From the NCBI GenBank assembly GCA_017383485.1, contig JAFNXM010000036.1, forward strand, positions 62,001-126,000: 64,000 bases of DNA, in the 5' to 3' direction. The translations under genes were made by a program, and so were the position numbers. The notes beneath the pieces were generated by a model. The model was not told where the DNA came from, ran no database searches, and worked only from the letters and a program-made list of their open reading frames with translations. The DNA comes from Bacteroidaceae bacterium (GTDB lineage: Bacteria > Bacteroidota > Bacteroidia > Bacteroidales > Bacteroidaceae). Positions 42,932-53,634 of this stretch are shown here, piece by piece (position 1 is the first letter of the stretch; every line of letters starts with the position of its first letter).

Positions 42932-45900
42932 ATGAAAAGAAAGTTTTTCTCCCTATTGGCGGCATGCTTGTTGCTTTCTACTTCGGTCGAGGCTAAGCGT
43001 GAGCACATCTTGCCTATCCCACAAAAGGTAACGGTGGCTGACGGCGTGCTCAAATATGCTGCTGGCTCAAGCGTGACCGTGGCTGGCGTCAATAAGTCGT
43101 CGGCGCTGGTACGTTTCTTCCAGGAATTTGGCGTGAACGACGTGAAGTTTGATGCTACGGCTAAAAGCGGCGATGTCGTTGTGGAAATGGTACAAAGTAT
43201 CCCCGGCAGTCATAACCACGAACTGACCGGTTTTGCAGACGAAGCCTACGTGCTGAAAGTAACAGCATCGGGTGTACATATCACCGCCGCGAGTGAAATC
43301 AGCGTGATCCGTGCAGCACAAACCCTGACCCAGCTGGCAGAAGGCTACGATGTGGCAGGCGTCAACCTTGAGTGCGGCGAAATCGTAGACTGGCCCGCAT
43401 TCAAATTGCGTGGATATATGCACGACGTGGGTCGCTCTTTTATCGAATTCGAAACGTTGAAGAGACACGTCGACTTGCTCTCTCGCTTCAAGGTGAATAC
43501 TTTCCACTGGCACATGACCGAGAATCAAGCTTGGCGCTTCGAAGTGAAGGCTTACCCCCAATTGACTGAAGCTAAGAATATGACTCGCTTCCCTGGTAAG
43601 TACTATACTCAAGAGCAATGCAAGGAATTGCAAGAGTTCGCTTGGGAACGTGGTATGCACATCATTCCCGAAATCGACATGCCAGGACACTCTGAAGCCT
43701 TTGTCCGTGCAATGGGCGTAGATATGCAGAGCGCAGAGGGAAAAGTCATATTGAAAAAGGTATTGGACGAAGTCGTGGCGGTATTTGACAAAGCTCCCTA
43801 TATCCACATCGGCGCAGACGAACAATCTACTACCGCTGCGTACGTCAACGAAATGCTTGGACATATCCAAAGCAAGGGTATGCGCACAATGGTGTGGAAT
43901 CCTATCCGTGGCGTGTCGGGCAACCAAACAAATGCAGACCTCTGCCAATTGTGGAGCACTGCCGGAGCTGCTGTGAACGGTAAGTTTAATGTGGATTGCC
44001 GTTACAATTACACCAATCACTTTGATGTATTTGCCGACCTGGTAGGTATCTACAAGAGTACAATATATTATAAAGAAAAAGGTGATGCTACTGTATCGGG
44101 TACCATCTCGGGTATGTGGAACGACCGCAAGCTTGAGACCGAGGAAGATATTATTGCACAAAACAACTTCTTTGCAAATGTCATCGCTTCGGCATCTCGT
44201 GCTTGGCAAGGTGGCGGTAAGCGCTACATCGACAACGGCACGAACGGCGGTACCAACTTCGGTGGTGGCGTGATGTTGCCATCAAGCGGCGAGGAGTTTG
44301 AAGACTTCCAAAATTGGGAAACTCGCTTCCTCTTCCACAAGGCTCATTCGCTCAAGGGTGAACCTATCCCCTACGTGAAGCAAACCAACGTGCGCTGGCG
44401 CATTACCGACGCTTTCTCTAACGGTGGCAACGTGGATGCAACATTTGCTCCCGAAAAGATGATGAAAGAGGGTACATACGACGTGCTGCCCGATGAATTC
44501 ACCGAAGGCGGACAAACTTACGGCACAGGTATGGCTACGGGCGCCGGCATCTACTTGCGTCACACCTGGGGTCAATCTATCATCAATGCTTACTACAAAT
44601 CGCCTGCATACAATCAGACGGCGTACGCATGGACCTACGTCTACTCGCCAAAAGCTCAGACCGTGGGTGCACAGATCGAATTCCAAAACTACAGCCGTTC
44701 TGAACAAGACCCCGCTCCCGCCGCAGGCAAGTGGGACGTAATGGGCTCGAAGATTTGGCTCAACGGCAAGGAAATCCCCGCTCCTAAATACAAGAATACA
44801 GGCGTAGGTATCAGCAATAAGGAAGTAACCCTGAAGGACGAAAACTTCCCCGCACGCCAACCTATCGCAGTTACTCTGGAAAAGGGGTGGAACCTTGTAT
44901 TTATGAAGTTACCTTATGTCAACGCAGCGACTCGTCTGGACAAGTGGATGTTTACTTGCGTCTTCACCGACCTTGATGGTGTGGCTGCAGTAGAAGGCCT
45001 CATCTACTCGCCCAATAAGTGTGTGGACGAAGCGGCAGAGAATGTGATGGCACGCATCTCGGAAATCAAAGCCGAACGCAATCGTTATGTAAAGAATCAG
45101 CCAGGTTTTTATCCCACCAGCACGGCAGAAGCGCTCGATGCTAAGTTGGCAGAAATCCAAGGTACTTTGCAGGAAAGCCTCAGCGCCGAAAAGCGCGCAC
45201 AACAGTTGGCCGAACTCGACGCAGCACTGGCGGCCTTCAAAGCCCTCCTTGCTACAGCATCACTGCAACAACCACAATTGAGCACAGGCACTGACGAAGT
45301 GTTTTATACCCTCTCTACGCCTCTGCGTGACAACCGCTACGCAACATCAGGCGGCGCAAACACTGACATGGTCGGTCAGACCTCGGCAAGCACTGCCGCA
45401 GAATGGAAATTTGTAAAACGTACCGACGGCGCACTTGACATCGTGAACAGAGCAGATGGTACCTACGTGTCGCCCAATAGCGCCAACAACACAGCCCTCA
45501 AGACGCAAGCCTCATCACCCTCGGCAGGCTGGAAACTATCACCTGCCGACGAGGTAGGTTACTTCATCATCACCAGCGGCAGCGTGCAGTTTAACCAAAC
45601 CAACAACGGACAGTTGGGCTGGAAGGTTTACAACTGGGGAAGTGGTAACAACACGAGCGATACAGGATGTAAGTACAGCATCCAAGCCGTTGAGGTGGAG
45701 GAAGAAGTCGTAGTACCCTCGGAATACTTTCCCGTAGCGGGCAAAACCTATTACTTCTGCAATAAACACATGGCGGGGGACGTCTATTTTTTCGACAACA
45801 ATGGTCAGGTAGGCTTTGGTAAAAGTCAAACTGACCAAGAGAATTATCACTGGAAGTGTGTGGCAAACGGCAAGACCAAGTACGATTTTGTCAACGTGGC

Positions 45901-46270
45901 TACTGGCAAATATTTCGCCTGGAAGGAATTGATCAGCGCTCCCTATGGTTGGACGCTCGATGCAACGGTTGGCGACAAGAAGGTGGTCAACGAAGGCTGC
46001 GTCACCCTGCAAGCGCCATTCACTGGTTCCAACTTTTTGGTCATCAAGAACGCTTTGGGTTTTGACCAATCTTCTATCGCAGGTTATTACAATGCGACAT
46101 TCTCCAGTGATTTTTATTTCGTAGAAGTACCCACTACTCCCGTAGGCATTGCGCCTGTTGTGGTGAATGGGGAAGTAGAAAAAATCTACGATCTCTCGGG
46201 CAGAAAAGTGCGAAAGGCTACAAAGGGCCTCTATATCGTGAATGGGCAAAAAGTTTTGGTGAATCCTTGA
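42932..46270 (+). CDS. Secreted GH20 beta-N-acetylhexosaminidase, multidomain, T9SS tail
   Basis: The start at 42932 begins a signal peptide (MKRKFFSLLAACLLLSTSVE). An N-terminal GH20b domain (about 25-150) precedes the catalytic barrel (about 155-480) with GYMHDVGRSFIEFETLKRHV, VNTFHWHMTENQAWRFEV, HIIPEIDMPGHSEAF and YIHIGADEQ, where D296-E297 are the substrate-assisting Asp and acid Glu. It removes terminal GlcNAc/GalNAc. Further parts: a jelly-roll-like domain (about 510-690), a helical FIVAR-like spacer (about 710-780), and lectin-like beta regions (about 790-1060). The C-terminal EKIYDLSGRKVRKA...KGLYIVNGQKVLV is a T9SS-like sorting tail. At 1112 aa it is longer than a plain GH20 enzyme. 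Confidence 0.9.
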   Translation: MKRKFFSLLAACLLLSTSVEAKREHILPIPQKVTVADGVLKYAAGSSVTVAGVNKSSALVRFFQEFGVNDVKFDATAKSGDVVVEMVQSIPGSHNHELTGFADEAYVLKVTASGVHITAASEISVIRAAQTLTQLAEGYDVAGVNLECGEIVDWPAFKLRGYMHDVGRSFIEFETLKRHVDLLSRFKVNTFHWHMTENQAWRFEVKAYPQLTEAKNMTRFPGKYYTQEQCKELQEFAWERGMHIIPEIDMPGHSEAFVRAMGVDMQSAEGKVILKKVLDEVVAVFDKAPYIHIGADEQSTTAAYVNEMLGHIQSKGMRTMVWNPIRGVSGNQTNADLCQLWSTAGAAVNGKFNVDCRYNYTNHFDVFADLVGIYKSTIYYKEKGDATVSGTISGMWNDRKLETEEDIIAQNNFFANVIASASRAWQGGGKRYIDNGTNGGTNFGGGVMLPSSGEEFEDFQNWETRFLFHKAHSLKGEPIPYVKQTNVRWRITDAFSNGGNVDATFAPEKMMKEGTYDVLPDEFTEGGQTYGTGMATGAGIYLRHTWGQSIINAYYKSPAYNQTAYAWTYVYSPKAQTVGAQIEFQNYSRSEQDPAPAAGKWDVMGSKIWLNGKEIPAPKYKNTGVGISNKEVTLKDENFPARQPIAVTLEKGWNLVFMKLPYVNAATRLDKWMFTCVFTDLDGVAAVEGLIYSPNKCVDEAAENVMARISEIKAERNRYVKNQPGFYPTSTAEALDAKLAEIQGTLQESLSAEKRAQQLAELDAALAAFKALLATASLQQPQLSTGTDEVFYTLSTPLRDNRYATSGGANTDMVGQTSASTAAEWKFVKRTDGALDIVNRADGTYVSPNSANNTALKTQASSPSAGWKLSPADEVGYFIITSGSVQFNQTNNGQLGWKVYNWGSGNNTSDTGCKYSIQAVEVEEEVVVPSEYFPVAGKTYYFCNKHMAGDVYFFDNNGQVGFGKSQTDQENYHWKCVANGKTKYDFVNVATGKYFAWKELISAPYGWTLDATVGDKKVVNEGCVTLQAPFTGSNFLVIKNALGFDQSSIAGYYNATFSSDFYFVEVPTTPVGIAPVVVNGEVEKIYDLSGRKVRKATKGLYIVNGQKVLVNP

Positions 46271-46291
46271 TTCTCCACGGTTAAATAGAAT

Positions 46292-46327
46292 AAAATACCA
46301 TCATCCGCACAGGGTGGTGGTATTTTT
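46292..46327 (+). terminator. Terminator after the GH20 gene
   Basis: AAAATACCATCATCC (46292-46306) pairs with GGGTGGTGGTATTTT (46312-46326), running into TTTTTGTTTTTT. Confidence 0.8.
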
Positions 46328-46501
46328 GTTTTTTCTAGGCATTAGCCTTCGGTACGATTGTCTGTATGGGCGCTACCTGCATTCTTCCCCAAATCTATTG
46401 GTAGTGTCCCGTAGGAGGGAGTGCGAGTGTAAAAGGAAATATTTATTGAATGAGATAATATAAAACGGTCAATTCTCCTTTATTTTGTCCCCAAAACGGG
46501 T

Positions 46502-46640
46502 AAAAAAGTCAAGGCCTTGTAAAAATTCCGCGACGCCTCGTGAAAATTTCGCGACGCCCCGTGAAAATTTTGAGACGCCTCGTGAAAAAAAGTCAAGGGC
46601 TTGTTGAAATTATCCCAGGCTTTTTTTGAAAAAGGTCTAT
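46502..46640. repeat. Repeat module R7 with three reverse-oriented 21-bp units
   Basis: AAAAAAGTCAAGGCCTTGT, then units with core AAATTTCGCGACGCCTCGTG (46522, 46543, 46564; the last has TTTGAGACG), then AAAAAGTCAAGGGCTTGT and GAAAAAGGTCTA. It lies between the convergent GH20 and YitT genes. Rest of 46271-46811: no ORF I support. Confidence 0.8.
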
Positions 46641-46739
46641 TGTAATTCACACGACGTTTGACAAGAAAATTGTAAATACTTAAACTTTCTTGAAATATTC
46701 AAATAAACTGGGTGTGGAACAATGGGCGTGTACTACAAA

Positions 46740-46772
46740 AAAAGCACACCTCAAATTTTGAGATGTGCTTTT
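46740..46772 (-). terminator. Terminator after the YitT-family gene
   Basis: AAAAGCACACCTCAAA (46740-46755) pairs with TTGAGATGTGCTTTT (46758-46772) apart from one mismatch; on the minus strand a T-run follows. Confidence 0.8.
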
Positions 46773-46811
46773 AAAACAATTATTTCTTCACTCAAACGCA
46801 GGTGCGTCCTG

Positions 46812-47786
46812 TTATTTCGCTTTTTCGGTTTCGGCGGGTTTTACGCCCCTCTGAGCGCTTTTCTTCTCCGCCTTGACCTTTATTTTATCAAAGCCTTCGC
46901 CATACACACCAATGACCTTGGATTGCGAAACAAAGGCGTTGGGGTCGATGCGCTGAATGATGCGGAAGATGTTGGTGCTTTCGCGCTTCTTGGCTAGTAC
47001 GACCAATACTTTTCTTTCAGCCTTGGTATACCATCCCTGACCGTTCAATATGGTCACGCCACGGTGTGTGCGGGCGATGCCGGCGGCGATGTCCTCGTAG
47101 TGTTCGGAAAAGATGAAAAACTGTACAGATTGGCGCGAGCGGTCGATGACATAATCCACCACGACGCTGAGGGTGAAGAGCAGGATGAAACCATAGAGCA
47201 AGTCGGTCAGACTGCGGTCGGGCAATATCATACATGACGACACGATGATGACGTCGCATATCATCATCATCTGACCAAGTGTGACGTCCTTGTACTTGTT
47301 AATAATCGAGGCTACGATATCTGTACCGCCTGTCGAACCATTATTCAACAAGACTATACCCAAACCAATACCCTCGATACCTGCTGCCAAAAGGGCTGCC
47401 ATAAATTTATTGTCATCTACGAGGAGTGGCATATTGTAGTCGCCCAGAAGTTCCGGGTTCAGTTGTCCATAGTATTCCACGACACCCTGCACTAATCCCA
47501 GGAAGATACTGAGCATCACAACGCCGTATATCGTCTTCAAACAGAACCGCCAGCCCAAAATCCTGATAGCAGCGAGAAGCAATAGACCGTTGACGATAAA
47601 GAAGGTGTACTGTACGGGAAAACCTGTGCCGAAGAAGATGATAGAACCCAAACCTGCGACACCACCACCGACGAGTCCGTAGGGCAACTGAAAGCAGTTG
47701 AAGCCGATGGCGTAGAGTAGGAGACCAAAGGTAATGACTACGTAGTCTTTGATCTCATAAAGCATTTTTTTAGTAGCCAGTTGCAT
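46812..47786 (-). CDS. YitT family membrane protein (DUF161/DUF2179)
   Basis: The 324-aa product has five or six hydrophobic helices in the first 200 residues: YVVITFGLLLYAIGFNCF, GGGVAGLGSIIFFGTGFP, FFIVNGLLLLAAIRILGW, AALLAAGIEGIGLGIVLL with NNGSTGGTDIVASIINK, and LLYGFILLFTLSVVVDYVI. The cytoplasmic DUF2179 domain (about 220-290) shows HRGVTILNGQGWYTKAERKV and IFRIIQRIDPNAFVSQ. This architecture is typical of YitT/YqfU-type proteins of unknown transport function. Residues about 298-324 form a charged Lys-rich tail. Confidence 0.9.
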   Translation of the reverse strand: MQLATKKMLYEIKDYVVITFGLLLYAIGFNCFQLPYGLVGGGVAGLGSIIFFGTGFPVQYTFFIVNGLLLLAAIRILGWRFCLKTIYGVVMLSIFLGLVQGVVEYYGQLNPELLGDYNMPLLVDDNKFMAALLAAGIEGIGLGIVLLNNGSTGGTDIVASIINKYKDVTLGQMMMICDVIIVSSCMILPDRSLTDLLYGFILLFTLSVVVDYVIDRSRQSVQFFIFSEHYEDIAAGIARTHRGVTILNGQGWYTKAERKVLVVLAKKRESTNIFRIIQRIDPNAFVSQSKVIGVYGEGFDKIKVKAEKKSAQRGVKPAETEKAK

Positions 47787-47810
47787 AGCTTTGCTTAGTT
47801 ATTCGCATTC

Positions 47811-47848
47811 GCCACCGAGCAACTCGCGTGCTGCCCGGTGGCTTTTTT
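47811..47848. other. Hairpin between leuS and the YitT-family gene
   Basis: GCCACCGAGCA...TGCTGCCCGGTGGC (47811-47842) then TTTTTT on the plus strand. Both flanking genes run on the minus strand, where no T-tract follows the hairpin. It could end antisense transcription, act in the YitT leader, or be a weak leuS terminator. Confidence 0.5.
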
Positions 47849-47853
47849 GTTGT

Positions 47854-50691
47854 TTACTTAATTACAATATTCACGATACGTCCTGGCACGACAATCACCT
47901 TAACGACTTGTTTGCCTTCCAAGTACTTCGCAGATTGTTCGTCAGACAGAGCCGCTTGTTCGATAGTTTCTTTTGAAGCGTCAGCAGGGAAATCGAGCGT
48001 GAAGCGTGTCTTTCCATTGAACGAGATACCGAGTGTGACAGTGTCTTCCTTCAGGTGTTCTTCGCAGAACTCAGGCCATTGCGCATTGAATACGGTTTCT
48101 GCGTGGCCCAACTTTTCCCACAATTCTTCGGCTACGAATGGTGTGAATGGTGCAACGAGTACGGCCAACGTTTCGAGTATCTGGCGGCTCTGACACTTTT
48201 GTTGTGCTAATTCGCCAACGGCAATCATGAAGGCTGGTACGGCTGTGTTGTACGAGAAGTCCTCGATATCTTCCGATACCTTCTTGATCAACTTGTGCAG
48301 TGTCTTCAAGTTGTCCTTTGTAGGCGCTTCGTCGGTCACACAGAACGCATCGTTCTTGTCGAAGTAGAGGTTCCACAATCTTCTCAGGAAGCGGAACGAA
48401 CCATCAATACCGTTTGAGTCCCAAGGTTTACTTTGGTTGATAGGACCAAGGAACATTTCGTACAGGCGCAAAGTATCTGCACCATATTTCTCTACGATCA
48501 TATCGGGATTGACTACGTTGTGTTTAGACTTCGACATTTTCTCTACAGCATTGCCGCAGATATATTTGCCGTCCTCAAGGATAAATTCAGCGTTGGCAAA
48601 TTCCTGGCGCCATGCCTTGAAGGCTTCTGTGTCGAGTACGTCGTTGCTGACGATATTCACGTCGACATTGTGCTGCGTAGTCTCATATTGATCCTTCAAA
48701 CCAAGTGATACGAATGTATTGGTGTCCTTGATGCGATACACGAAGTTCGAACGACCTTGGATCATACCTTGGTTGACCAACTTTTGGAAGGGTTCTTCTG
48801 AACGGGATACGCCCAAATCGAACAAGAACTTATTCCAGAAGCGACTATAAATAAGGTGGCCCGTAGCATGTTCTGAACCGCCGACATAGAGGTCTACATT
48901 CTTCCAATAAGCACCTGCCTTGTCGCCTACGAGTGCTTCGTGGTTGCGAGGATCCATATAGCGGAGGTAATAAGCCGAAGATCCCGCGAAACCAGGCATA
49001 GTGTTGAGTTCGAGAGGGAATACCGTCTTGTGATTGATCAAAGCATTGTCCACCACTTCGTGCTTTTCTGTGTCCCATGCCCAACGTGTAGCGTTGCCAA
49101 GGGGAGGTTCGCCTGTTTCTGTAGGCAGGAACTTGGTCACTTCGGGCAGACAGAGGGGCAAGCAGTCGGCGGGTACCATCTGTGGCATGCCGTCTTTATA
49201 GTATACAGGGAAGGGTTCGCCCCAGTATCTTTGACGTGAGAAGATCGCATCGCGGAGGCGGTAGTTTACCTTCACACGTCCCATACCTTGTTCGGTCACA
49301 AATTTCTTGGTAGCGGCGATGGCTTCAGTCACAGTCAGACCGTTGAGCGAGAATCCGCCGCGAGTTTCTACGCCAGCTACGGGCGAGTTCATCACGATGC
49401 CTTCCTTTGCATCGAAACTTTCTTCTGACACATCAGCACCCTCGATCAATGGGATGATAGGGAGGTCAAAGTGACGAGCGAAAGCGTAGTCGCGAGAGTC
49501 GTGAGCGGGCACGGCCATAATAGCACCGGTACCGTAGCCTGCGAGTACATAGTCTGAGATCCAAACGGGGATTTCCTGGCCAGTGAAAGGATTTACGGCG
49601 TACGAACCGCTGAATACACCAGTCACGCGGCGGTCTGCGATACGTTCGCGCTCAGTGCGCTTCTTTGTAGCGTCGAGGTAGGCCTCTACTTCGGCGCGTT
49701 GTGCGTCGGTAGTGAGTTGTGCTACCAATTCGCTCTCGGGTGCGAGCACCATAAAGGTTACACCGAAGATCGTATCGGCGCGGGTGGTGAAGATAGTGAA
49801 CTCTACGTCGCTATCCTTCACGCGGAATTGCATTTCTGTACCTTCCGAGCGGCCGATCCAGTTGCGTTGTGTTTCCTTGATCGAATCCGACCAATCCAAT
49901 GTATTGAGTGAGTTGAGCAATCTGCCAGCATATGCAGACACACGCAGGCACCATTGCTTCATCTTCTTTTGTTCTACGGGGTGTCCGCCGCGTTCGCTCA
50001 CGCCGTCCACTACTTCATCGTTGGCCAGAACGGTACCGAGCACAGGGCACCAGTTTACCATCGTTTCGCCCAGGTATGCGATGCGATAGTTCATCAGGAC
50101 TTTTTGTTGGTCAACGTCTGACATCGCGTTCCACTCGTCTGCGGTGAATTGCAGTTCTTCCGAGCAAGCCACGTCGAGTCCAGCTGTACCCTGTGCGGCG
50201 AAGTGTGCCACAAGGTTTTGGATAGGTTGCGCCTTTTGGCAGGCATTGCAGTAGTAGGAGTTGAACATTTCCTGGAAAGCCCATTGCGTCCAGTGATAAT
50301 ATTCAGCGTCGCAAGTGCGGATCTCGCGGTTCCAGTCGAACGAGAAACCTATTTTGTCCAATTGTTCACGATAGCGATTGATATTCGTTTCGGTCGTGAT
50401 AGCAGGGTGCTGTCCGGTTTCGATAGCATACTGTTCGGCGGGCAGACCATAGGCGTCGTAGCCCATTGGGTTGAGCACGTTGAAACCTTGCAAACGCTTG
50501 TAGCGCGCATAGATATCCGAAGCGATATAGCCCAAGGGGTGACCTACGTGAAGTCCTGCTCCCGATGGATAGGGGAACATGTTGAGGACATAAAACTTCT
50601 CCTTGTTTTCATCAGTCTCTACCTTGTAGGTTTGTTGTTCGGCCCAGATGCGGCGCCACTTTTGCTCGATTTCTCTAAAGTTATATTCCAT
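47854..50691 (-). CDS. leuS: Leucyl-tRNA synthetase
   Basis: The start at 50691 ([16 protein letters not shown]) gives 945 aa; an upstream ATG would add 15 unconserved residues. HIGH motif [16 protein letters not shown], editing (CP1) domain with the [17 protein letters not shown] segment and the [15 protein letters not shown] motif, KMSKS in [11 protein letters not shown], then the helical anticodon domain and a C-terminal LeuRS domain ending [14 protein letters not shown]. Charges tRNA-Leu in the cytoplasm. The promoter box is at 50733. Confidence 0.97.
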   Translation of the reverse strand: MEYNFREIEQKWRRIWAEQQTYKVETDENKEKFYVLNMFPYPSGAGLHVGHPLGYIASDIYARYKRLQGFNVLNPMGYDAYGLPAEQYAIETGQHPAITTETNINRYREQLDKIGFSFDWNREIRTCDAEYYHWTQWAFQEMFNSYYCNACQKAQPIQNLVAHFAAQGTAGLDVACSEELQFTADEWNAMSDVDQQKVLMNYRIAYLGETMVNWCPVLGTVLANDEVVDGVSERGGHPVEQKKMKQWCLRVSAYAGRLLNSLNTLDWSDSIKETQRNWIGRSEGTEMQFRVKDSDVEFTIFTTRADTIFGVTFMVLAPESELVAQLTTDAQRAEVEAYLDATKKRTERERIADRRVTGVFSGSYAVNPFTGQEIPVWISDYVLAGYGTGAIMAVPAHDSRDYAFARHFDLPIIPLIEGADVSEESFDAKEGIVMNSPVAGVETRGGFSLNGLTVTEAIAATKKFVTEQGMGRVKVNYRLRDAIFSRQRYWGEPFPVYYKDGMPQMVPADCLPLCLPEVTKFLPTETGEPPLGNATRWAWDTEKHEVVDNALINHKTVFPLELNTMPGFAGSSAYYLRYMDPRNHEALVGDKAGAYWKNVDLYVGGSEHATGHLIYSRFWNKFLFDLGVSRSEEPFQKLVNQGMIQGRSNFVYRIKDTNTFVSLGLKDQYETTQHNVDVNIVSNDVLDTEAFKAWRQEFANAEFILEDGKYICGNAVEKMSKSKHNVVNPDMIVEKYGADTLRLYEMFLGPINQSKPWDSNGIDGSFRFLRRLWNLYFDKNDAFCVTDEAPTKDNLKTLHKLIKKVSEDIEDFSYNTAVPAFMIAVGELAQQKCQSRQILETLAVLVAPFTPFVAEELWEKLGHAETVFNAQWPEFCEEHLKEDTVTLGISFNGKTRFTLDFPADASKETIEQAALSDEQSAKYLEGKQVVKVIVVPGRIVNIVIK

Positions 50692-50732
50692 AGCTTTTGG
50701 CGTATTTCGTTGTTTCTGTTGTCTATAATGTG

Positions 50733-50741
50733 GCAAAGTTA
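50733..50741 (-). promoter_or_regulatory. -7 box for leuS
   Basis: GCAAAGTTA (plus) reads TAACTTTGC on the minus strand, about 42 bp upstream of the chosen start and inside the longer open frame, which favours the shorter protein. Confidence 0.6.
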
Positions 50742-50860
50742 CTCTATTTTCACAGAATTTAGGGTTTGAAAGGGGAAAATCTGCAACAAATTTGTTGATT
50801 TTTTTTTATAGTTCTTGTCATTCTTATACCTTAGCTCCTTTTGACGGGATTTTAGGGAGT

Positions 50861-50950
50861 CAAAAAAAGGTTAGGCCTTTTTTGAAAAAGGTTAGACTTT
50901 TTTTTAAAAACATTAGACCTTTTTTCAACGAGGCGTCGCGAAAATTTTAC
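50861..50950. repeat. Repeat module R8 with one 21-bp unit
   Basis: AAAAAAAGGTTAGGCCTTTT, AAAAAGGTTAGACTTTTTTT, ACATTAGACCTTTTTTC, then a single CGAGGCGTCGCGAAAATTTT. Located between the leuS promoter and the terminator of the next minus-strand gene. Confidence 0.75.
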
Positions 50951-50990
50951 ACCACATTTTGTGCTGTAAAAAAGGTGTGATTGGGATACA

Positions 50991-51035
50991 AAAAAAGTGC
51001 TGTACTTTCCTAAATGTTCAGGGAAAGTACAGCAC
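50991..51035 (-). terminator. Terminator after the PPC-repeat gene
   Basis: GTGCTGTACTTTCC (50997-51010) is the exact reverse complement of GGAAAGTACAGCAC (51022-51035); T-run on the minus strand. Confidence 0.85.
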
Positions 51036-51062
51036 AAATTATGGAGGCTAAGACCTATGTCT

Positions 51063-53576
51063 TTATTTTACCAAAACTTTCAAAGTTTCGCCAGCAGTCT
51101 TCACTACATAAACGCCACGATCCAAAGTGACACCCTGCATAGCATTACCGCCGAGGCGACCAACCACCTTGCCGCTCATGTCGTATACTGTTGCAGTGGT
51201 TGTAGATTGCAATGTGCGACCGTTGAGGCTAATTGACTTTTCGCCAGCGACAGGCAGAGTATCTATTCCAGTAGCGATGCTACCTTCGACCAATACGCAA
51301 GTTTCATCCCAAGAGAAGGTAAATCTCAGATAATATCTCGCTTCTTCATTGATATTGTAGCGCAATTCATACAAACCGTTATCCAACATTGCTTGAGACT
51401 CGGTGAGCTGATAATCGGTATTGTCTGAATGATACAACTCGCAAGCGAAATAATCAGTTGCAGAAGCAGAAGTTACCTTGAACAAACCTGGTTCCAAATT
51501 GATGTAGTACCACTTGGGGAATTCGGGTGTTGCGTCTACGAGGACGTTGCTACCAAGTTCCAATGGCAGAGCCAATTCAGGGCATTCGCCTTCACGATAG
51601 TCGCGCATTTGCAGATAGAGCGACTTGTCTTGTTGTGGCTCGAGTGTAACAACGTTGACAAGGAAGATGTCGCCCTTCTTCACCATAATATCCTTATAGT
51701 ATGGATGTGCTGTCGTACTGCTATAGGGGATAGTTACTTGGTCTTCTGCACAGTTGCCAGGACGGTAATAGAGACCGCTGTGTGCTATAGCTTGTTCGAT
51801 ATATGTTTGCTTTTCGATATCTGTAGCGATAGTCAATACGCCGTCGTGAGGCACAGTGTAGCGATACCAGTGACTGCCCGAAGCGGCATCGAGTTTCACC
51901 TGACCACCTTCTGTGTCGTGAGCCAAACCACATGTCTCGCCATCGATATATCCGCGTTCGTGGATATTGAGTTTTGTCGCCTTGGTCAAATTAGAAAGTT
52001 TGATCAATACCTTTTCGCCGTAGTTTCCTTCCTTCTTGTAGAGGTTGCCGTCGGGCATTGCATAGTGTGCATTTTCGCCATTTCCTGTGAAGAATTCTAC
52101 TTTCACATCAGTGTCGGGCACATTGACCATCATAAGACCATTCACGCTCATGGTGTGGAGGTAGAAACGTGTGGTCTGACCTTCTGTCACCTCATTCTCA
52201 CCCAATTTTGCGATGATAGGATTTTCCTTTACTTCTCCCTGTTCAATAGGTTTATAGTTTACGGTGAATGGGAATTTGTTCGTTTCTTCTTCGCAATACC
52301 AAGCGAGGATATACTCGTCGTTTGCCTTTGCTTCGTGCAAGATCTTGTTGACGCCTTCAGCCAAGGGGATAGCTGAATATTCGATAGAGAAGAGTTCCAT
52401 GCGGGTCTTCTCGTTTTTGAATTTCTGGTTGCTTTCGATAGTCACGAAGCTATTTTGTGCAGGCACAGTCAGCTTATAATAAACCTTTCCCTTATAGATA
52501 GGTGTATTGTGGGTGCCAGCTGTGATTTCGATAGGATTAGCGAAGGTGTCGCCGGGCTTTTCGCCTTCGATGCTGAGGTCAAAAGTCTGGCTGGAAGCGG
52601 TGCTTGACTCTTTCTTGATACAGAAGAGGTACACGCGGTTGGCTTCTACGCTCAAACGAGCACCAAGGTAACCGCTTGCTTCATACAAAGGTATTGTTGC
52701 AGTACAGTTTCTCACGAACTTAACCGAACCGTTGAAGTTGGTCTGAGATGAAGTCAGGCACAAGTAACCATCCTGGCTTGGTGTGTAAGCATACCAGTAC
52801 TCGCCAGCACCTGCTGGCAAGACATTGCCTTTTGCAACAGCGTCATAAGGAGCATCGCAAGTCTTACCGATTTCCATTTCCATCAATTCAGCAGTGCCGA
52901 CCACCGATCCGTAGCATGTACCCGAGAAGATGTAGGTCTTTCCTGCCACGACTGGTGTTGAAATGCTGTTTGAGTAGTCTGCATTTTGCGAAACAGAGAG
53001 TTTCACTGGATTGCCATTGCAACCTTCCTGAACGGTGAGACCCGAGATAGAATTGTAGGTCAACATACTCAATGTACCGCTCTTGGTCGCTGTATAAGAA
53101 AGGTAGCAAGGAGAATAGTTGGCATTCTTGGTCACATAGAATTTCTTGTTGTCGATGATTTCTACGGGATAATTACAACTTTGTCCTGCAGCCAAGTCTA
53201 TTTTTGTAGTTTCGGCTGTAAATTGGATCTTGTTGTCATTGTATCTCTTCACCTCAATGACGATAGACTTGCCCTTTTCCAAAGCCAGCATATTGATGCA
53301 ACCAGAGTTTCCTGTAATGGTTGTATAACGTGAGCCTGTGATCTTGTCCGTAATAGTGAAAGTCACACGATTGGCAGTGGTGTAGGTCAAAGTCAGCAAT
53401 TCGTCGTACGAACTTGATGCCGTGTAGGTATAATATACCGTCTTGTATCCCGAAGCATCCGAGAACGAATAAGACACATCGCCCATAGGCAAAGGCAATG
53501 CCGAGGTTGCCGAAGTTTGCGCCCAAGTGCATAGCGCAAAGCACAGCATGAGTGTAAGAGTAATAATTTTTTTCAT
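51063..53576 (-). CDS. Secreted protein with repeated PPC-like beta domains and T9SS tail
   Basis: The 837-aa product has a signal peptide (ending CTWAQ) and about six related beta-sandwich segments, each with an aromatic-rich opening strand: KTVYYTYTASSSYDEL, PCYLSYTATKSGTLSML, GEYWYAYTPSQDGYLCL, GKVYYKLTVPAQNSFVTI, SHWYRYTVPHDGVLTI, FPKWYYINLEPGLFKV. The pattern resembles pre-peptidase C-terminal (PPC) domains, usually accessory to secreted enzymes, but no catalytic domain is present. The end (TATVYDMSGKVVGRL, GVYVVKTAGETLKVLVK) is a T9SS type A sorting signal. Probably a surface-attached binding or structural protein; function not assigned. Confidence 0.7.
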   Translation of the reverse strand: MKKIITLTLMLCFALCTWAQTSATSALPLPMGDVSYSFSDASGYKTVYYTYTASSSYDELLTLTYTTANRVTFTITDKITGSRYTTITGNSGCINMLALEKGKSIVIEVKRYNDNKIQFTAETTKIDLAAGQSCNYPVEIIDNKKFYVTKNANYSPCYLSYTATKSGTLSMLTYNSISGLTVQEGCNGNPVKLSVSQNADYSNSISTPVVAGKTYIFSGTCYGSVVGTAELMEMEIGKTCDAPYDAVAKGNVLPAGAGEYWYAYTPSQDGYLCLTSSQTNFNGSVKFVRNCTATIPLYEASGYLGARLSVEANRVYLFCIKKESSTASSQTFDLSIEGEKPGDTFANPIEITAGTHNTPIYKGKVYYKLTVPAQNSFVTIESNQKFKNEKTRMELFSIEYSAIPLAEGVNKILHEAKANDEYILAWYCEEETNKFPFTVNYKPIEQGEVKENPIIAKLGENEVTEGQTTRFYLHTMSVNGLMMVNVPDTDVKVEFFTGNGENAHYAMPDGNLYKKEGNYGEKVLIKLSNLTKATKLNIHERGYIDGETCGLAHDTEGGQVKLDAASGSHWYRYTVPHDGVLTIATDIEKQTYIEQAIAHSGLYYRPGNCAEDQVTIPYSSTTAHPYYKDIMVKKGDIFLVNVVTLEPQQDKSLYLQMRDYREGECPELALPLELGSNVLVDATPEFPKWYYINLEPGLFKVTSASATDYFACELYHSDNTDYQLTESQAMLDNGLYELRYNINEEARYYLRFTFSWDETCVLVEGSIATGIDTLPVAGEKSISLNGRTLQSTTTATVYDMSGKVVGRLGGNAMQGVTLDRGVYVVKTAGETLKVLVK

Positions 53577-53634
53577 AGAGTTTATAGTGTTGTGTTTTTA
53601 TTTAAAGATACAGATTTTATGATATTTGAGTTTG

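Noticed and set aside
43067..44209. Long antisense ORF (380 codons) opposite the GH20 gene
   Set aside because: Composition is a mirror of the biased codon use of the real gene; no family motifs, start context or promoter.
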